Positions 34,594 to 43,616 of a DNA stretch of 64,000 nucleotides are shown here, piece by piece. The position numbers and the translations under genes are program-made. The DNA is taken from positions 8,820-72,819 of the forward strand of contig CAKTJC010000012.1 of NCBI GenBank assembly GCA_934567355.1. The letters run 5' to 3'. The notes beneath the pieces were generated by a model, which worked only from the letters and a program-made list of their open reading frames with translations, did no database searches and had not been told where the DNA came from. Source of the stretch: an uncultured Oscillospiraceae bacterium. GTDB taxonomy: Bacteria; Bacillota; Clostridia; Oscillospirales; Oscillospiraceae. Positions within the stretch are counted from its first letter, which is position 1; every line of letters begins with the position of its first letter.

Positions 34594-36360
34594 CTAGTAA
34601 CGCTCCTCCTCTAATTCTTTCTTTCCGATGGTCATTTTGACGCAGGTTCCCTGCTCCTCCTGGGAGGTCACGGTTACGTCCGTCCCCTCGCCGTAGAATA
34701 GCCGCAGGCGTTCCCGCACATTGTAAATGCCATAGTGGTCTTTGTACCGGCTGTCCGCCGCCAGCGCCGAAAGGGTTTCCCCGGACATGCCGATGCCGTT
34801 ATCCCGCACGGTGATAACGATGCTCTCTTCCCCGATTTCCGCCGCAATCCAGATGGTGCCGGAACGCTGGGGCGTTTTGCGGATGCCGTAAATCACCGCA
34901 TTTTCCACAAAGGGCTGCAAGGCAAGCTTTGGAATGGCATAGTGCTGCAATTCCTCCGGTACGGTGATTTCCACCTGGATTTTGGATTCAAAGCGGATGT
35001 TCTGAATGGCAAGGTAGGTCTTCGCCAGCTCGATTTCATCCGCCACACTGACCACATCCTTGCCGTCGTTCAGCGTCAGGCGGAAATACCGGGCCAGCGC
35101 CGTAATGGCCTGGCTGATGTCCGCCGCTCCATACCGGAACGCCATCCAGTTGATGCACTCCAAGGTGTTGCACAGGAAATGGGGATTGATTTGCGCCTGC
35201 AAAGCAAGCAGCTGAGCTTTCCGCTCCTGAAGCCGCGCCTGATAGTTGTCCTCCGTCAGGCGGCGGTTCTTTTCCAGCACCTCCATCACCAGCCGCTCCG
35301 CCTTGTCCAGGTCCGTCTCCCCCTGCTTACCGGGGGAAAGGGTGCCGCCTTCCAGCCGCTTTGCCACCGCGGTGATTCTCCGGGCCAGCTCCTGGTTGAA
35401 AATATGCAGCACGAAATAGGAGGCACCCACAAAGAAGATGAACACCAAAAGTACAATCACAATCAGCCGGATGTCATTCCAGTAAGAATAATTTTCCAGC
35501 ACCATGCCCCGGTCAATCACATCCACCAGCAGCCAGCCGGTTTCCGTCAGGCGGGTAAAGGTGACGGTTTTCTCCCCGCCGTCCAGCTCTGTATTGCGGT
35601 AGCCCGTGCCCTCCTGCTGCATCTGCGCCAGCAGCTCCTCCGGCAATATCCGCTGCCCCAGCGCTTCCTTGTCTCCGGAAGAGAGCACATTGCCGCTGCC
35701 GTCCAGCAGGAGAATGGCCTCCGTGGTTCTGGTGGGCACGGTGCGAATGCGGGCATACAGGCTGCTTTCGCCCAAATCCATGGATAGAATGCCGTCGCGG
35801 GCATCCGGGGCATTGGTGGCGCGGGCAATGCGGCGGTAGGAAATCAGCCACTGGGGCGCGGCATCCACCATGGAGCGGTCGTAATACACCCCCGACCAGC
35901 TGCCAAGGCCGCTGTCCAGCACCACATCCTCATACCAATCCTGCTGCGCCGCGTCCCGCAGGGAAAAGAAGTGGACACGCTCCCGCGCTGCCATTTTTTC
36001 ATCGTGGAGGTACAGCCGGATGCGGTGCAGCCCCAGGGCGGACTCGCTGCTGGACATGGCACTGCGCAGGCTGTCCACCTGGCGGAGCATGGTGCGCAGG
36101 TCATCTTCCTCCCTGTCCCCCACAAAGGCCCGCAGCACCGGATCCTGATACAGCACATCCGAGGCATATTCCACCATATGCACCAGATTCTCCACCTCCC
36201 GCGCCGTCTGCTCCATGGTGCGCAGGGTGGAGCGCTGGGCATTATCCACAGCCATGTGCTGGGACTGTGTAACCACATACACAAAAAGCAGCGCCGTGGG
36301 CAGCACAATGAGCAGCAGGGAGGTGGCAATCAGTTTTCGTTTCACGGTGTACCCCCTCAC
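34594..36360 (-). CDS. YesM/LytS-type sensor histidine kinase
   Basis: A 588-residue membrane kinase with two helices (about 8-29 and 306-329) flanking a large extracellular sensor domain. HAMP-like linker, then the His_kinase motif with the phosphorylated His in INPHFLCNTLECINWM, and an HATPase domain (N-box VENAVIYGI, G1 DNGIGMSGE). It uses a GTG start overlapping the regulator stop (GTGA). With the AraC-type regulator and the LplABC importer it forms a common clostridial sugar-sensing arrangement and probably senses the imported saccharide or its binding protein. Confidence 0.92.
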   Translation of the reverse strand: MRGYTVKRKLIATSLLLIVLPTALLFVYVVTQSQHMAVDNAQRSTLRTMEQTAREVENLVHMVEYASDVLYQDPVLRAFVGDREEDDLRTMLRQVDSLRSAMSSSESALGLHRIRLYLHDEKMAARERVHFFSLRDAAQQDWYEDVVLDSGLGSWSGVYYDRSMVDAAPQWLISYRRIARATNAPDARDGILSMDLGESSLYARIRTVPTRTTEAILLLDGSGNVLSSGDKEALGQRILPEELLAQMQQEGTGYRNTELDGGEKTVTFTRLTETGWLLVDVIDRGMVLENYSYWNDIRLIVIVLLVFIFFVGASYFVLHIFNQELARRITAVAKRLEGGTLSPGKQGETDLDKAERLVMEVLEKNRRLTEDNYQARLQERKAQLLALQAQINPHFLCNTLECINWMAFRYGAADISQAITALARYFRLTLNDGKDVVSVADEIELAKTYLAIQNIRFESKIQVEITVPEELQHYAIPKLALQPFVENAVIYGIRKTPQRSGTIWIAAEIGEESIVITVRDNGIGMSGETLSALAADSRYKDHYGIYNVRERLRLFYGEGTDVTVTSQEEQGTCVKMTIGKKELEEERY

Positions 36361-37643
36361 AGCTGGCTGGACAGCACCATCTGCCGGTATTCCTTCGGTG
36401 TCAGCGCCGCATACTTCTTAAACAGCTTGTTGAAATAGCCGGGCTCGGCATAGCCCACGCTGGCGCCGATGTCCGTAATGCGCAATTCCTGCTTCGCCAG
36501 CAGCTTTTTGGCCTGCTCCATGCGCACCTGGGTGGTGTACTGGTTGATGGTCTGCCCCGTGGCCTGCTTAAACACCATGCAGATATAATTGGGGCTGAGA
36601 TAAATCTGCTCCGCAATGGACTGGATGGTGAGGTTCTCCTGGTAGCGCTCCCGGATAATGGCGCAGATTTTTTCCACGGTCTGGTCGGCAGGGCTGCCCG
36701 GTCGACTGTGAACCAGTACATTGCTGCTGCCAATCAGCCGCGCCTGGGTGTCCTCATGAGCCAGCCGGTAGGATAGCGGCAGCTGATGTCGGGACATGAC
36801 CTGTCTGCCCAGACCAATGGCCGCATTGGCCTGAGCCATGGCAAGGGCAGAAAAGCTCTCCTGGCACACGGTTTCCAGGCTCCGGGCGAAGGAATCCGGC
36901 TCGTCGGAAGCTTCGCACCACTCCATGGCCAGCATCACCAGCTCCCGCTGGGCCCGCTCAAACACATAGCCCTCGGCGTACTTGCTGAGAATGTCCTCCA
37001 GGAGCTTCCGCAAGCTGTACATTTTCTTCTTGTTTTCCGCCATATCCGCGGTAAAGCAGGGGCTCTGGCTGTCAATGCGGACGCTGAGCACCCCATAGCG
37101 GGCAATCTCCGGCAGCTCCATATCCAAAAAGTCCATCTGCTGCTGGATTTCCGCCGTGTCGGTGCAGACCCCGTCCAGCAGTTCTTCCAGGAAATGCCCA
37201 CGCAGCCAGCTGCGGCTGTGGTTCAGGCCAATGCGCAGTTTTTCCTTCCGGGCCCGCTCCGCCGCCTCGGCATCCAGCTGCTGGCGGATTTTCTGCAACG
37301 TCTCCCGCAGCTCCGTCAGGTCGATGGGCTTAATCAGATAGTTCATGGCGTGGAGCTTCAGTGCGGATTTCATGTACTGGGTTTCCACATAGGAGCTCAT
37401 AATCAGCAGATGGGGCGGCTTTGGCAGCTCGGCGCAGCGGCGGGCCAGGCTCAGGCCGTCAATATCCGGCATTCTTACATCCGTCAAAAGCAAATCCGGC
37501 TGGTGCTCCTGGGCCATGGCAAGGGCGGGCAGACCGCCGTCCACCACCCCCACCAGCTGAAATCCGTTTGGCTCCCGCTCAAAAAAGCGCCGCAGTCCCT
37601 CCCGCGTGCTTTTCTCGTCATCCGCAATCAGCAGCTTATACAT
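36357..37643 (-). CDS. YesN-type response regulator, AraC-family DNA-binding domain
   Basis: A 428-residue regulator. Receiver domain about 1-120 with acidic pocket DDE and phosphoacceptor Asp in LLLTDVRMPDIDG; a variable middle part; two helix-turn-helix motifs of the AraC type at the C-terminus (ENLTIQSIAEQIYLSPNYIC and LRITDIGASVGYAEPGYFNKLFKKY). The ATG at 37643 follows GGAGG. It probably activates the importer and hydrolase genes around it in response to the adjacent kinase. Confidence 0.93.
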   Translation of the reverse strand: MYKLLIADDEKSTREGLRRFFEREPNGFQLVGVVDGGLPALAMAQEHQPDLLLTDVRMPDIDGLSLARRCAELPKPPHLLIMSSYVETQYMKSALKLHAMNYLIKPIDLTELRETLQKIRQQLDAEAAERARKEKLRIGLNHSRSWLRGHFLEELLDGVCTDTAEIQQQMDFLDMELPEIARYGVLSVRIDSQSPCFTADMAENKKKMYSLRKLLEDILSKYAEGYVFERAQRELVMLAMEWCEASDEPDSFARSLETVCQESFSALAMAQANAAIGLGRQVMSRHQLPLSYRLAHEDTQARLIGSSNVLVHSRPGSPADQTVEKICAIIRERYQENLTIQSIAEQIYLSPNYICMVFKQATGQTINQYTTQVRMEQAKKLLAKQELRITDIGASVGYAEPGYFNKLFKKYAALTPKEYRQMVLSSQL

Positions 37644-37726
37644 ACTCCTGCCTCCAGTCCTCCACTTTTTTGCCCATTCTACCATATTGCGCTGCAAAAG
37701 TATACCGTCCCGTGAATACACCGTCT

Positions 37727-37753
37727 CCCCCGGCGGGGATTCTCCGCCGGGGG
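37727..37753 (-). other. Stable hairpin between solute-binding protein and regulator genes
   Basis: Ten-base perfect GC stem (CCCCCGGCGG / CCGCCGGGGG) with a seven-base loop, 22 bases after the solute-binding protein stop, with no U tract. In ABC operons such hairpins commonly protect the abundant binding-protein mRNA and reduce read-through to downstream genes; that role is inferred. Confidence 0.6.
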
Positions 37754-37774
37754 AAACGCTGGGGTTAATCTAAA

Positions 37775-39289
37775 TCAGCGGTTCTGATACCAGTCGTTCA
37801 AGGTCTGGGTCAGCTCGTCGCCGCACTGCACCTTCCAGTCATCCCGGAACTGCTGTAGACTGCTGTCGGTCACGCCCTCCACGATGGCAACCACAATGTA
37901 GTCGCGGGTCAGGCTCTTAGACAGAGCGCGGGCATCGGCGATGTTGCAGAACACATCGCAGGGAACCTCGCTGACGGGGTCAACATGCACGAAGTCTGCA
38001 TTGTCGAAATTCAGCTTGCAGTAAGCGGCGTACTGGTCGGCATTCTTCTGAGCACGGGCCAGCCAATACTTGCCGTAGTCGGCGGTGGTGCCGGTCAGAT
38101 ACTCGTTGGCGGTGTTGCGGTCTTTGAAAAAGGCTTCCAGGGGGCTGTAGCTGCCATCCTCATTTACAATGTAGTCCACGTTCTCCTCGCCCAGAGCCAC
38201 GCCCTTGAAGATTTCGGGGTCAGCCATGCGGTTGAAGAACTCCATGATGTTGGCAACATTTTTCTTGGCACACAGGGGAACCACCACATAGCTGCCGATG
38301 GTGTTGATGCTGTCGGTGACGGCCATGCCGGCTTCCGCGCCGCTGAGGGGCTGACCGTATTCCAGCTTGGCGTTGGGGTCAGTTTCGGCAAAGGTCTTCA
38401 TCAGGCCGGGAACGCTCCAATAGGCGAACATGGCGGCGGCGGACTTGCCGCTGGTGAACTTGCTGGTCACAGTGCTGGAGGTGTTGGTGGGCATCTCCAC
38501 GTCCAGCAGCCCCTCCTCATACAGGCCGTGCAGGTAGCTCAGGTAATCGGCAAAGCCGTCGGTCATCTGGTAGGGCACCAGGGTACCGTCCCGGTCAATC
38601 CACTCATAGGAGATGCCGAAGGCACCGCCCAGGCCGCAGGTACGCAGGTTATCCAGCATGGAAGAATAGGTGGTCATGGGGGCGATTTCCGCACCGGCGC
38701 CGAAGGGGTCCTTCTCCTTGAACGCCCGGAGCATGTCGGCAAATTCCTCGGTGGTGGTGGGCTTTTCAAGACCCAGCTGCTCCAGCACGTCGGCACGGTA
38801 CATCATGCCGTAGCTGACGTTGGCGGAGTCTTCCCGGCCACTGGGGGACATATTGGGAATGGCATAGTAGGTATCGCCGATGGTCAGAATTTTGGCGGCG
38901 GTGTCGCTGATGTTGGCAGCCACATTGGGGGCGTACTGCTCCACCAGCTCCTTCATGTCCAGCAGGGCACCCCTGCTGGCGTACTGGGTGTAGTAGTCCT
39001 TGTCCTTGATGATGAAATCATAGTAGGTTCCGCTGGCCAGGATGCCGTTTACCTTATCATAGGGACTTTCGGCAGGCAGCACATCATAGGTAATCTCATA
39101 GCCGGTGGCTTGCTTGATGTAGGTGAGCACAGGGTTGGCGGTTTCGTCGTTGAAGTCGCCCACGGAGCTGTTGTACAGCACCAGCGCTTTCAGCGGCTGG
39201 GGCGTGAAGTCGGCCTTGGCAGAAACGCCGCAGACGGCCAGACTCAGCAGCAGTGCAGCTGCCAGAATCAGGGACAATGCTTTTTTCAT
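37775..39289 (-). CDS. Extracellular solute-binding protein (LplA-like, CUT1 family)
   Basis: A 504-residue exported protein with a signal peptide (KKALSLILAAALLLSLAVCGVSA). Cys20 follows LAV, which is a poor lipobox because position -1 is Val; cleavage by signal peptidase I after VSA is the alternative, so lipid anchoring is uncertain. The mature part is a type-1 sugar-binding fold with YRADVLEQLGLEKPTTTEEFADML and an AAMFAYW segment. The start at 39289 follows GAGGAGG. It delivers a saccharide to the two downstream-strand permeases encoded just before it. Confidence 0.9.
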   Translation of the reverse strand: MKKALSLILAAALLLSLAVCGVSAKADFTPQPLKALVLYNSSVGDFNDETANPVLTYIKQATGYEITYDVLPAESPYDKVNGILASGTYYDFIIKDKDYYTQYASRGALLDMKELVEQYAPNVAANISDTAAKILTIGDTYYAIPNMSPSGREDSANVSYGMMYRADVLEQLGLEKPTTTEEFADMLRAFKEKDPFGAGAEIAPMTTYSSMLDNLRTCGLGGAFGISYEWIDRDGTLVPYQMTDGFADYLSYLHGLYEEGLLDVEMPTNTSSTVTSKFTSGKSAAAMFAYWSVPGLMKTFAETDPNAKLEYGQPLSGAEAGMAVTDSINTIGSYVVVPLCAKKNVANIMEFFNRMADPEIFKGVALGEENVDYIVNEDGSYSPLEAFFKDRNTANEYLTGTTADYGKYWLARAQKNADQYAAYCKLNFDNADFVHVDPVSEVPCDVFCNIADARALSKSLTRDYIVVAIVEGVTDSSLQQFRDDWKVQCGDELTQTLNDWYQNR

Positions 39290-39329
39290 GTTGTTTCCTC
39301 CTCGTTTTTTGACTGCGTATTGCGTTTTT

Positions 39330-40214
39330 TTAACCCTTGGTAGAACCAATGGTCATGCCCTTGATGAAATACTTCTGCATGAAGGGATAGACAGTGAGAA
39401 TGGGAATGGTGGCCGCAATGATGGCGGCGCTGGTGACGGCCTCCGGGCAGCTTCCCGCCGCGGCGGCCTGCTCGCTGAGCACATCCTGGGAGGCGCGAAT
39501 CATATCGTTGAGGTACAGCGGGATGGTAGCGAGGCTGGAGCTGTTGATGTACATCTTGGGGCCTAAGTAGCTGTTCCACAGAATCACGGAGGTGAACACC
39601 GCGATGGTGGCATACACCGGTTTGCTCAGGGGCACCACAATCCGGGTGAAGATGACCCAGTGGTTCGCGCCGTCAATCTGGGCGGACTCCATGATGGCCT
39701 CCGGCAGCTCCTCATAATAGTTCTTGATAATCAGCAGGTGGTAGGTGTTGATGATGTGGGGCAAGAAGAGAATCAGCCGGGTGTCCAGCAGGTGATAGGA
39801 ATTATACAATAGATAGGTGGGAATCAGGCCGCCGCTGAAATACATGGTGAACACGAAGAACAGCAGCCAAAACCGCCGGAAGGGCAGCTTCTTCTGGGCC
39901 AGAGGGTAGGCAACCAATGCCGAGAAGCAGATGGCGCTGACCGTGCCCAGGCTTGTGACAATCAGGGAATTTTTCAGTGCCGTGTGGAAGGTTTTGGAGG
40001 TGAGCACCTCCTGCATATTCTCCGTGGTGACGTCCACCGGCCACAGTCCCACCGAGCCGGAGAACACCGCCCAGCCGGAGGAGAAGGCCTTGGCAATCAC
40101 ATGGAGGAAGGGAATCAGGACGATGAGCACCATCAGCCCCACCAGAACATAGGACACAATGACCACGATTCTGGAATCCAGGCTCATTTTGATATGATTG
40201 GGATTGCGTGCCAT
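39330..40214 (-). CDS. Carbohydrate ABC transporter permease (LplC-like)
   Basis: A 294-residue permease with six predicted helices and the EAA loop (EAIMESAQIDGANHWVIFTRIVVPLSKP begins near residue 188) that contacts the ATPase. The C-terminus KYFIKGMTIGSTKG is typical of the LplC/YtcP group. The ATG abuts the stop of the preceding permease gene. No ATPase gene is present, as usual for this group, which shares an MsmX-type ATPase encoded elsewhere. Confidence 0.93.
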   Translation of the reverse strand: MARNPNHIKMSLDSRIVVIVSYVLVGLMVLIVLIPFLHVIAKAFSSGWAVFSGSVGLWPVDVTTENMQEVLTSKTFHTALKNSLIVTSLGTVSAICFSALVAYPLAQKKLPFRRFWLLFFVFTMYFSGGLIPTYLLYNSYHLLDTRLILFLPHIINTYHLLIIKNYYEELPEAIMESAQIDGANHWVIFTRIVVPLSKPVYATIAVFTSVILWNSYLGPKMYINSSSLATIPLYLNDMIRASQDVLSEQAAAAGSCPEAVTSAAIIAATIPILTVYPFMQKYFIKGMTIGSTKG

Positions 40215-41165
40215 TTACCATGCACTCCTTCCTGAAAAACGTCTGCTGAAGAAGTTGCCCAGCATCACCAGACAGAAACTAACCACGGATTCAAACAGGC
40301 TGACGGCGGTAGCGTAGCTGTACTTCATGGCCGCCACGCCGTTTCGGTAGACGTAAGTACCCAGCACATCGCCGGTGGCGTAAACCGTGGGGTTGTACAT
40401 GAGCAGAATCTGCTCCGTGTTGGCATTGAGGATACTGCCCAGCTGTAGGATGAACATCAAAATGATGGTGGGCAGGATGCCGGGGATTGTGATGTGGATA
40501 ATTTGCTTGAGCTTGCCCGCGCCGTCCAGGGACGAAGCCTCATACAGGTCCGGGCTGATGCCGGTAATGGCGGCGATGAAGACGATGGCCTGATAGCCAA
40601 CCTCCTTCCAGGCATCGGAGCCGATGACCACGAAGGGGAACCAGCTCTTATTCATAAAGAAAGAGATGGGCTTGCCGCCCAGGGCCGTGATAAGCTGATT
40701 CACCACGCCGCCGGAGGGGGACAGGGCCGTCTGCATCAGGCCCGCAACGATAACCTAGGACAGGAAGTGGGGCAGATACAGCACGGTCTGGAACACCTTT
40801 TTGCACAGCCAGTGGGTAATTTCGTTAATCATGATGGCCAGTGCAATGGACATGGGGAAGGTGAACAGTAGCTTGCCCGCGCTGATGCGGATGGTGTTTA
40901 TGAGAATCCGCTTAAAGTCCGAAGAGGCAAACAGAATCTTAAAATGCTTGAAACCGACCCAGGGGCTGTGGGCAATGCCCTTGAAGATGTTGTAATCCTG
41001 AAAGGCGGTGACGATGCCGTACATTGGCGCATACCGGAAGAAAATCAGAAAGACGATGCCCGGCAGCAGGAACAGCAGCAGGGCGTAATCCCGCTTCCCG
41101 CCAGCGCGCCGCCGTTTCAGCCGGGGCGGTGTAGACTCCTGTGGGCTCTGTGCCAGCTTTTCCAT
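40215..41165 (-). pseudogene. Carbohydrate ABC permease (LplB-like) interrupted by in-frame TAG
   Basis: The frame from ATG 41165 encodes an LplB-type permease (PGIVFLIFFRYAPMYGIVTAFQ, NTIRISAGKLLFTFPMS) up to PHFLS, where TAG stands at 40757-40755, then continues in the same frame (VIVAGLMQTALSPSGGVVNQ, EAA loop EASSLDGAGKLKQII) to TAA at 40217-40215. The stop replaces what should be the Trp of the conserved PHFLSW segment, so a single TGG to TAG change explains it. TAG is used as an ordinary stop elsewhere in this window (clpC, the histidine kinase). Without read-through or suppression the importer lacks one permease. Confidence 0.88.
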
Positions 41166-41217
41166 GAATCCAACTCCCTTTCTTGGAAACCTCCGGGAAT
41201 TCCCGGTTTGTGCCTTT

Positions 41218-41246
41218 ATTATATTTCGCTATTTGAACAAAAACAA
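41218..41246 (-). promoter_or_regulatory. Promoter of the ABC importer operon
   Basis: TTGTTT (41246-41241), 17-bp spacer and TATAAT (41223-41218) on the minus strand, 53 bases before the lplB-like ATG. The perfect -10 with a weak -35 would suit activation by the YesN-type regulator. Confidence 0.7.
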
Positions 41247-41300
41247 TGTACAATTCTACGGTGGCTATGTATAAAATTACAGTGTTTCCACCGAGCTGAT

Positions 41301-41340
41301 AAAAAAGCACCGCAGGCTTCCGGGCGGAACCCTGCGGCAC
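41301..41340 (-). terminator. Terminator of the etfA-iolB-kinase operon
   Basis: On the minus strand GTGCCGCAGG and CCTGCGGTGC (two G-U pairs) around a 14-base loop, followed by T6. It separates the kinase operon from the importer promoter. Confidence 0.85.
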
Positions 41341-41348
41341 TTTGGAGG

Positions 41349-42824
41349 TTAAATGTCATCGTAAATCGGCTGCAACGCCTGGGCAATACGGCGGTAGCGC
41401 GGGAAAAGCGCCGCATACACGGCCCGATTTTCCGGATTGGGGTCTGTCACGAAGTCAATCCGCACGCAGCACTCCGCCGCCTGGGCAAAGTCAGCAAACC
41501 ACCCCATGCCCACCGCGGCCAGCATGGCCGTGCCGAAGGAGGAATCGTCCACCTTCACCTTTTCCAGCCGCAGCCCCAGCACATCCGAAACAATCTGCCG
41601 CCACAGCGCGCCCTTGGCCCCGCCGCCGATGATGCGCACCCTGTCCATGGCAACCCCAAGCCCGGTGACCACCTCCAGGCAGTCCTTCAGGCTCATGGCG
41701 GCCCCTTCCAGGGTGGCGCGGGTAAAGTGGGCGGTGGTGTGGCTGGAGCTGATGCCCGTAAAGCTGCCCCGGAGATTGGGGTCGTTGAAGGGGGTCAGCT
41801 CGCCGTTTAAGTAGGGATGGAACATCAGTCCGTCGCAGCCGGTGGCAATTTTCTCCGCCGGGCGGTTCAGCTGCTCAAATGGCTCCCGGCCAACGGTGTC
41901 CCGGAACCAGCGGTAGCTGGCGGCGCAGCTGGCCGTGGCCGTGCCGGGATACCACAGCTCCGGCACCACATGGCGATAGTTAAAGAGGAAGGGGGAATCC
42001 AGCGGTCTGTCCGTCACCACGCAGATGCGCCCGGCGGTTGCCAGCTTCACGGTGGCGTGGCCCGGACGCACGTTTCCGGCGGCCAGCACCTCCATCACCG
42101 TGTCCGTGGTGCCCACCAGCACCTCCGTTCCCTCCGCCAGCCCAAACTCCGCCGCTGCCTTTGGCTCCACCGTGCCCACAATCTCGGTGGGGTCACAGAG
42201 CCGGGGCAGCCAGCTTTCCGGAATCTCCCCCAGGCTGCACAGCTCCCGCGACCAACGCTGATTCCGCACGTCATAGAACATGGAGCCTGCGGCATCGATG
42301 GTGTCCGTCTCCATGGTGCCGGTCAGGCGGAAGCGGAGATAATCCTTGGCAAAGAGCAGGTAGCGGATTTTCTTCCAGGTTTCCGGCTCCTGCTCCCGCA
42401 GCCACAACAGCTGGGGCAGTGCCCAGACCGTGGTGGGCGCGTTGCACACCTGCTGCCGCAACAGCTCAGCGCAATTTTCCTTTAGCTGCTGCACCTGGGT
42501 TTTGCTGCGCTGGTCAGTCCACAAAATGGCGCGGCGCAGCACTCGCTTATCTTCATCCAGCAGCACCGCCGTATGGGTGGCGGCATCCAGGGCCAGCGCC
42601 TGAATCTGTTTGGCATTTGCCTGGGCCTTTTCCAGCACTTGGGCCAGCGCCGTGCGGAACGCCCTGCACCAGTCCTCCGGCTCCTGCTCACACCAGCCGG
42701 GTCTGGGATAAAAGGTGGGGTACTCGCAGCCCGCCACGGCGGCAATCTCCCCCTGCCGGGAGAGCAGGGTCAGCTTCACGCTGCCGCTGCCGATGTCCAC
42801 CCCTAACACATATTCCGTTCTCAT
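41349..42824 (-). CDS. FGGY-family carbohydrate kinase (xylulokinase-like)
   Basis: A 491-residue actin-fold kinase. N-terminal phosphate loop LGVDIGSGSVKLTLLS, the substrate-side WTDQRSK, second phosphate motif GTTDTVMEVLAAG and adenosine motif IIGGGAKGALWRQIVSDVLG. Sequence pattern is nearest to xylulokinase and gluconokinase groups; the substrate is uncertain. The start ATG 42824 lies one base after the iolB stop; an upstream TTG would overlap it. It is followed by a clear terminator. Confidence 0.88.
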   Translation of the reverse strand: MRTEYVLGVDIGSGSVKLTLLSRQGEIAAVAGCEYPTFYPRPGWCEQEPEDWCRAFRTALAQVLEKAQANAKQIQALALDAATHTAVLLDEDKRVLRRAILWTDQRSKTQVQQLKENCAELLRQQVCNAPTTVWALPQLLWLREQEPETWKKIRYLLFAKDYLRFRLTGTMETDTIDAAGSMFYDVRNQRWSRELCSLGEIPESWLPRLCDPTEIVGTVEPKAAAEFGLAEGTEVLVGTTDTVMEVLAAGNVRPGHATVKLATAGRICVVTDRPLDSPFLFNYRHVVPELWYPGTATASCAASYRWFRDTVGREPFEQLNRPAEKIATGCDGLMFHPYLNGELTPFNDPNLRGSFTGISSSHTTAHFTRATLEGAAMSLKDCLEVVTGLGVAMDRVRIIGGGAKGALWRQIVSDVLGLRLEKVKVDDSSFGTAMLAAVGMGWFADFAQAAECCVRIDFVTDPNPENRAVYAALFPRYRRIAQALQPIYDDI

Positions 42825-42825
42825 G

Positions 42826-43616
42826 TTATTTTCCAATCCAGTCGTGGTCGGGGTCGTTGCTGCGGTTGAAGCCCTGGTAGTCCCCCGCCATCATCCACAG
42901 GAAATACGTCTCATAGCCGGGGGCGGCCACGGTGGTGTGGTAGCCAAAGGGGAACTCCACCAGCTCGTCATTTTTCACCCGGTAGGCTTCGTCCATGGCG
43001 CCGTCGGAAGTGTACATGCACTGCACCGCAAAGCCCTGCTTGGGCTGGAACAGGAAATAATAGATTTCCTCCGCGATGCACTCCCTGGGCATGTCGTCGG
43101 TGTCGTGCTTGTGGGGCGGGAAGCCCGCCCAGTTGCCCTTGGTGCAGTAGCCCTCGCCGATGGTCAGAATCTTGGCATTGGAATTGCCGTCAATCAAAAA
43201 GCTTGTTTCCCGCTGATAGGGCGGCTCGCCCAGCAGCTTCAGCACCGCGTGGTCTTCTCGCAGCACCTGGGGCGCTGTGCGCTCCTTCACCGGCGTGCCC
43301 ACCACGGCAATTTTCACATTGTCCAGCCCCTCGATTTCCAAATGCTGGTCACGGGGCATATAGAAGCACTCCGCCTTTCGGTTTTCAAACACATTGCGGC
43401 GGTTGCCCACATTCTGAGCGGTCTGGCCGTCAAAATGCACATTGCAGTGCCCTTCCAGCACAATAAAGGCCACTTCCCTGTCCTGGGTATCAAAGGGCAG
43501 CACCTGACCGGCAGTAAGCGCAATGATGCCAAATTCCAGCCGTTTCAGGCTGCATTTTCCGATTTCGCACAACTTGGTATATCCGTTGGTGGGAACATAA
43601 GTTTTTTGTAGCTCAT
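42826..43616 (-). CDS. iolB: IolB-like 5-deoxy-glucuronate isomerase with frame break in an A6 tract
   Basis: The conserved body (frame open from 43572) is a double-cupin IolB protein: REVAFIVLEGHCNVHFDG, NVFENRKAECFYMPRD, and the metal site PPHKHDTDDMPRECIAEEIYYF. IolB isomerises 5-deoxy-glucuronate to 5-dehydro-2-deoxygluconate in inositol breakdown. The natural ATG at 43616 overlaps the etfA stop (ATGA) but leads, after an A6 run, into the wrong frame. One extra A would give MSYKKTYVPTNGYTKLCEIG, joined seamlessly to the body. The alternative is initiation at TTG 43572, losing about 15 residues and any Shine-Dalgarno. Either a mutation, an assembly error, or slippage on the A tract. Confidence 0.8.

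Noticed and set aside
37775..39289. Clear lipoprotein assignment for the solute-binding protein
   Set aside because: The only Cys in the signal region follows Val rather than Gly, Ala or Ser, so I leave anchoring undecided.
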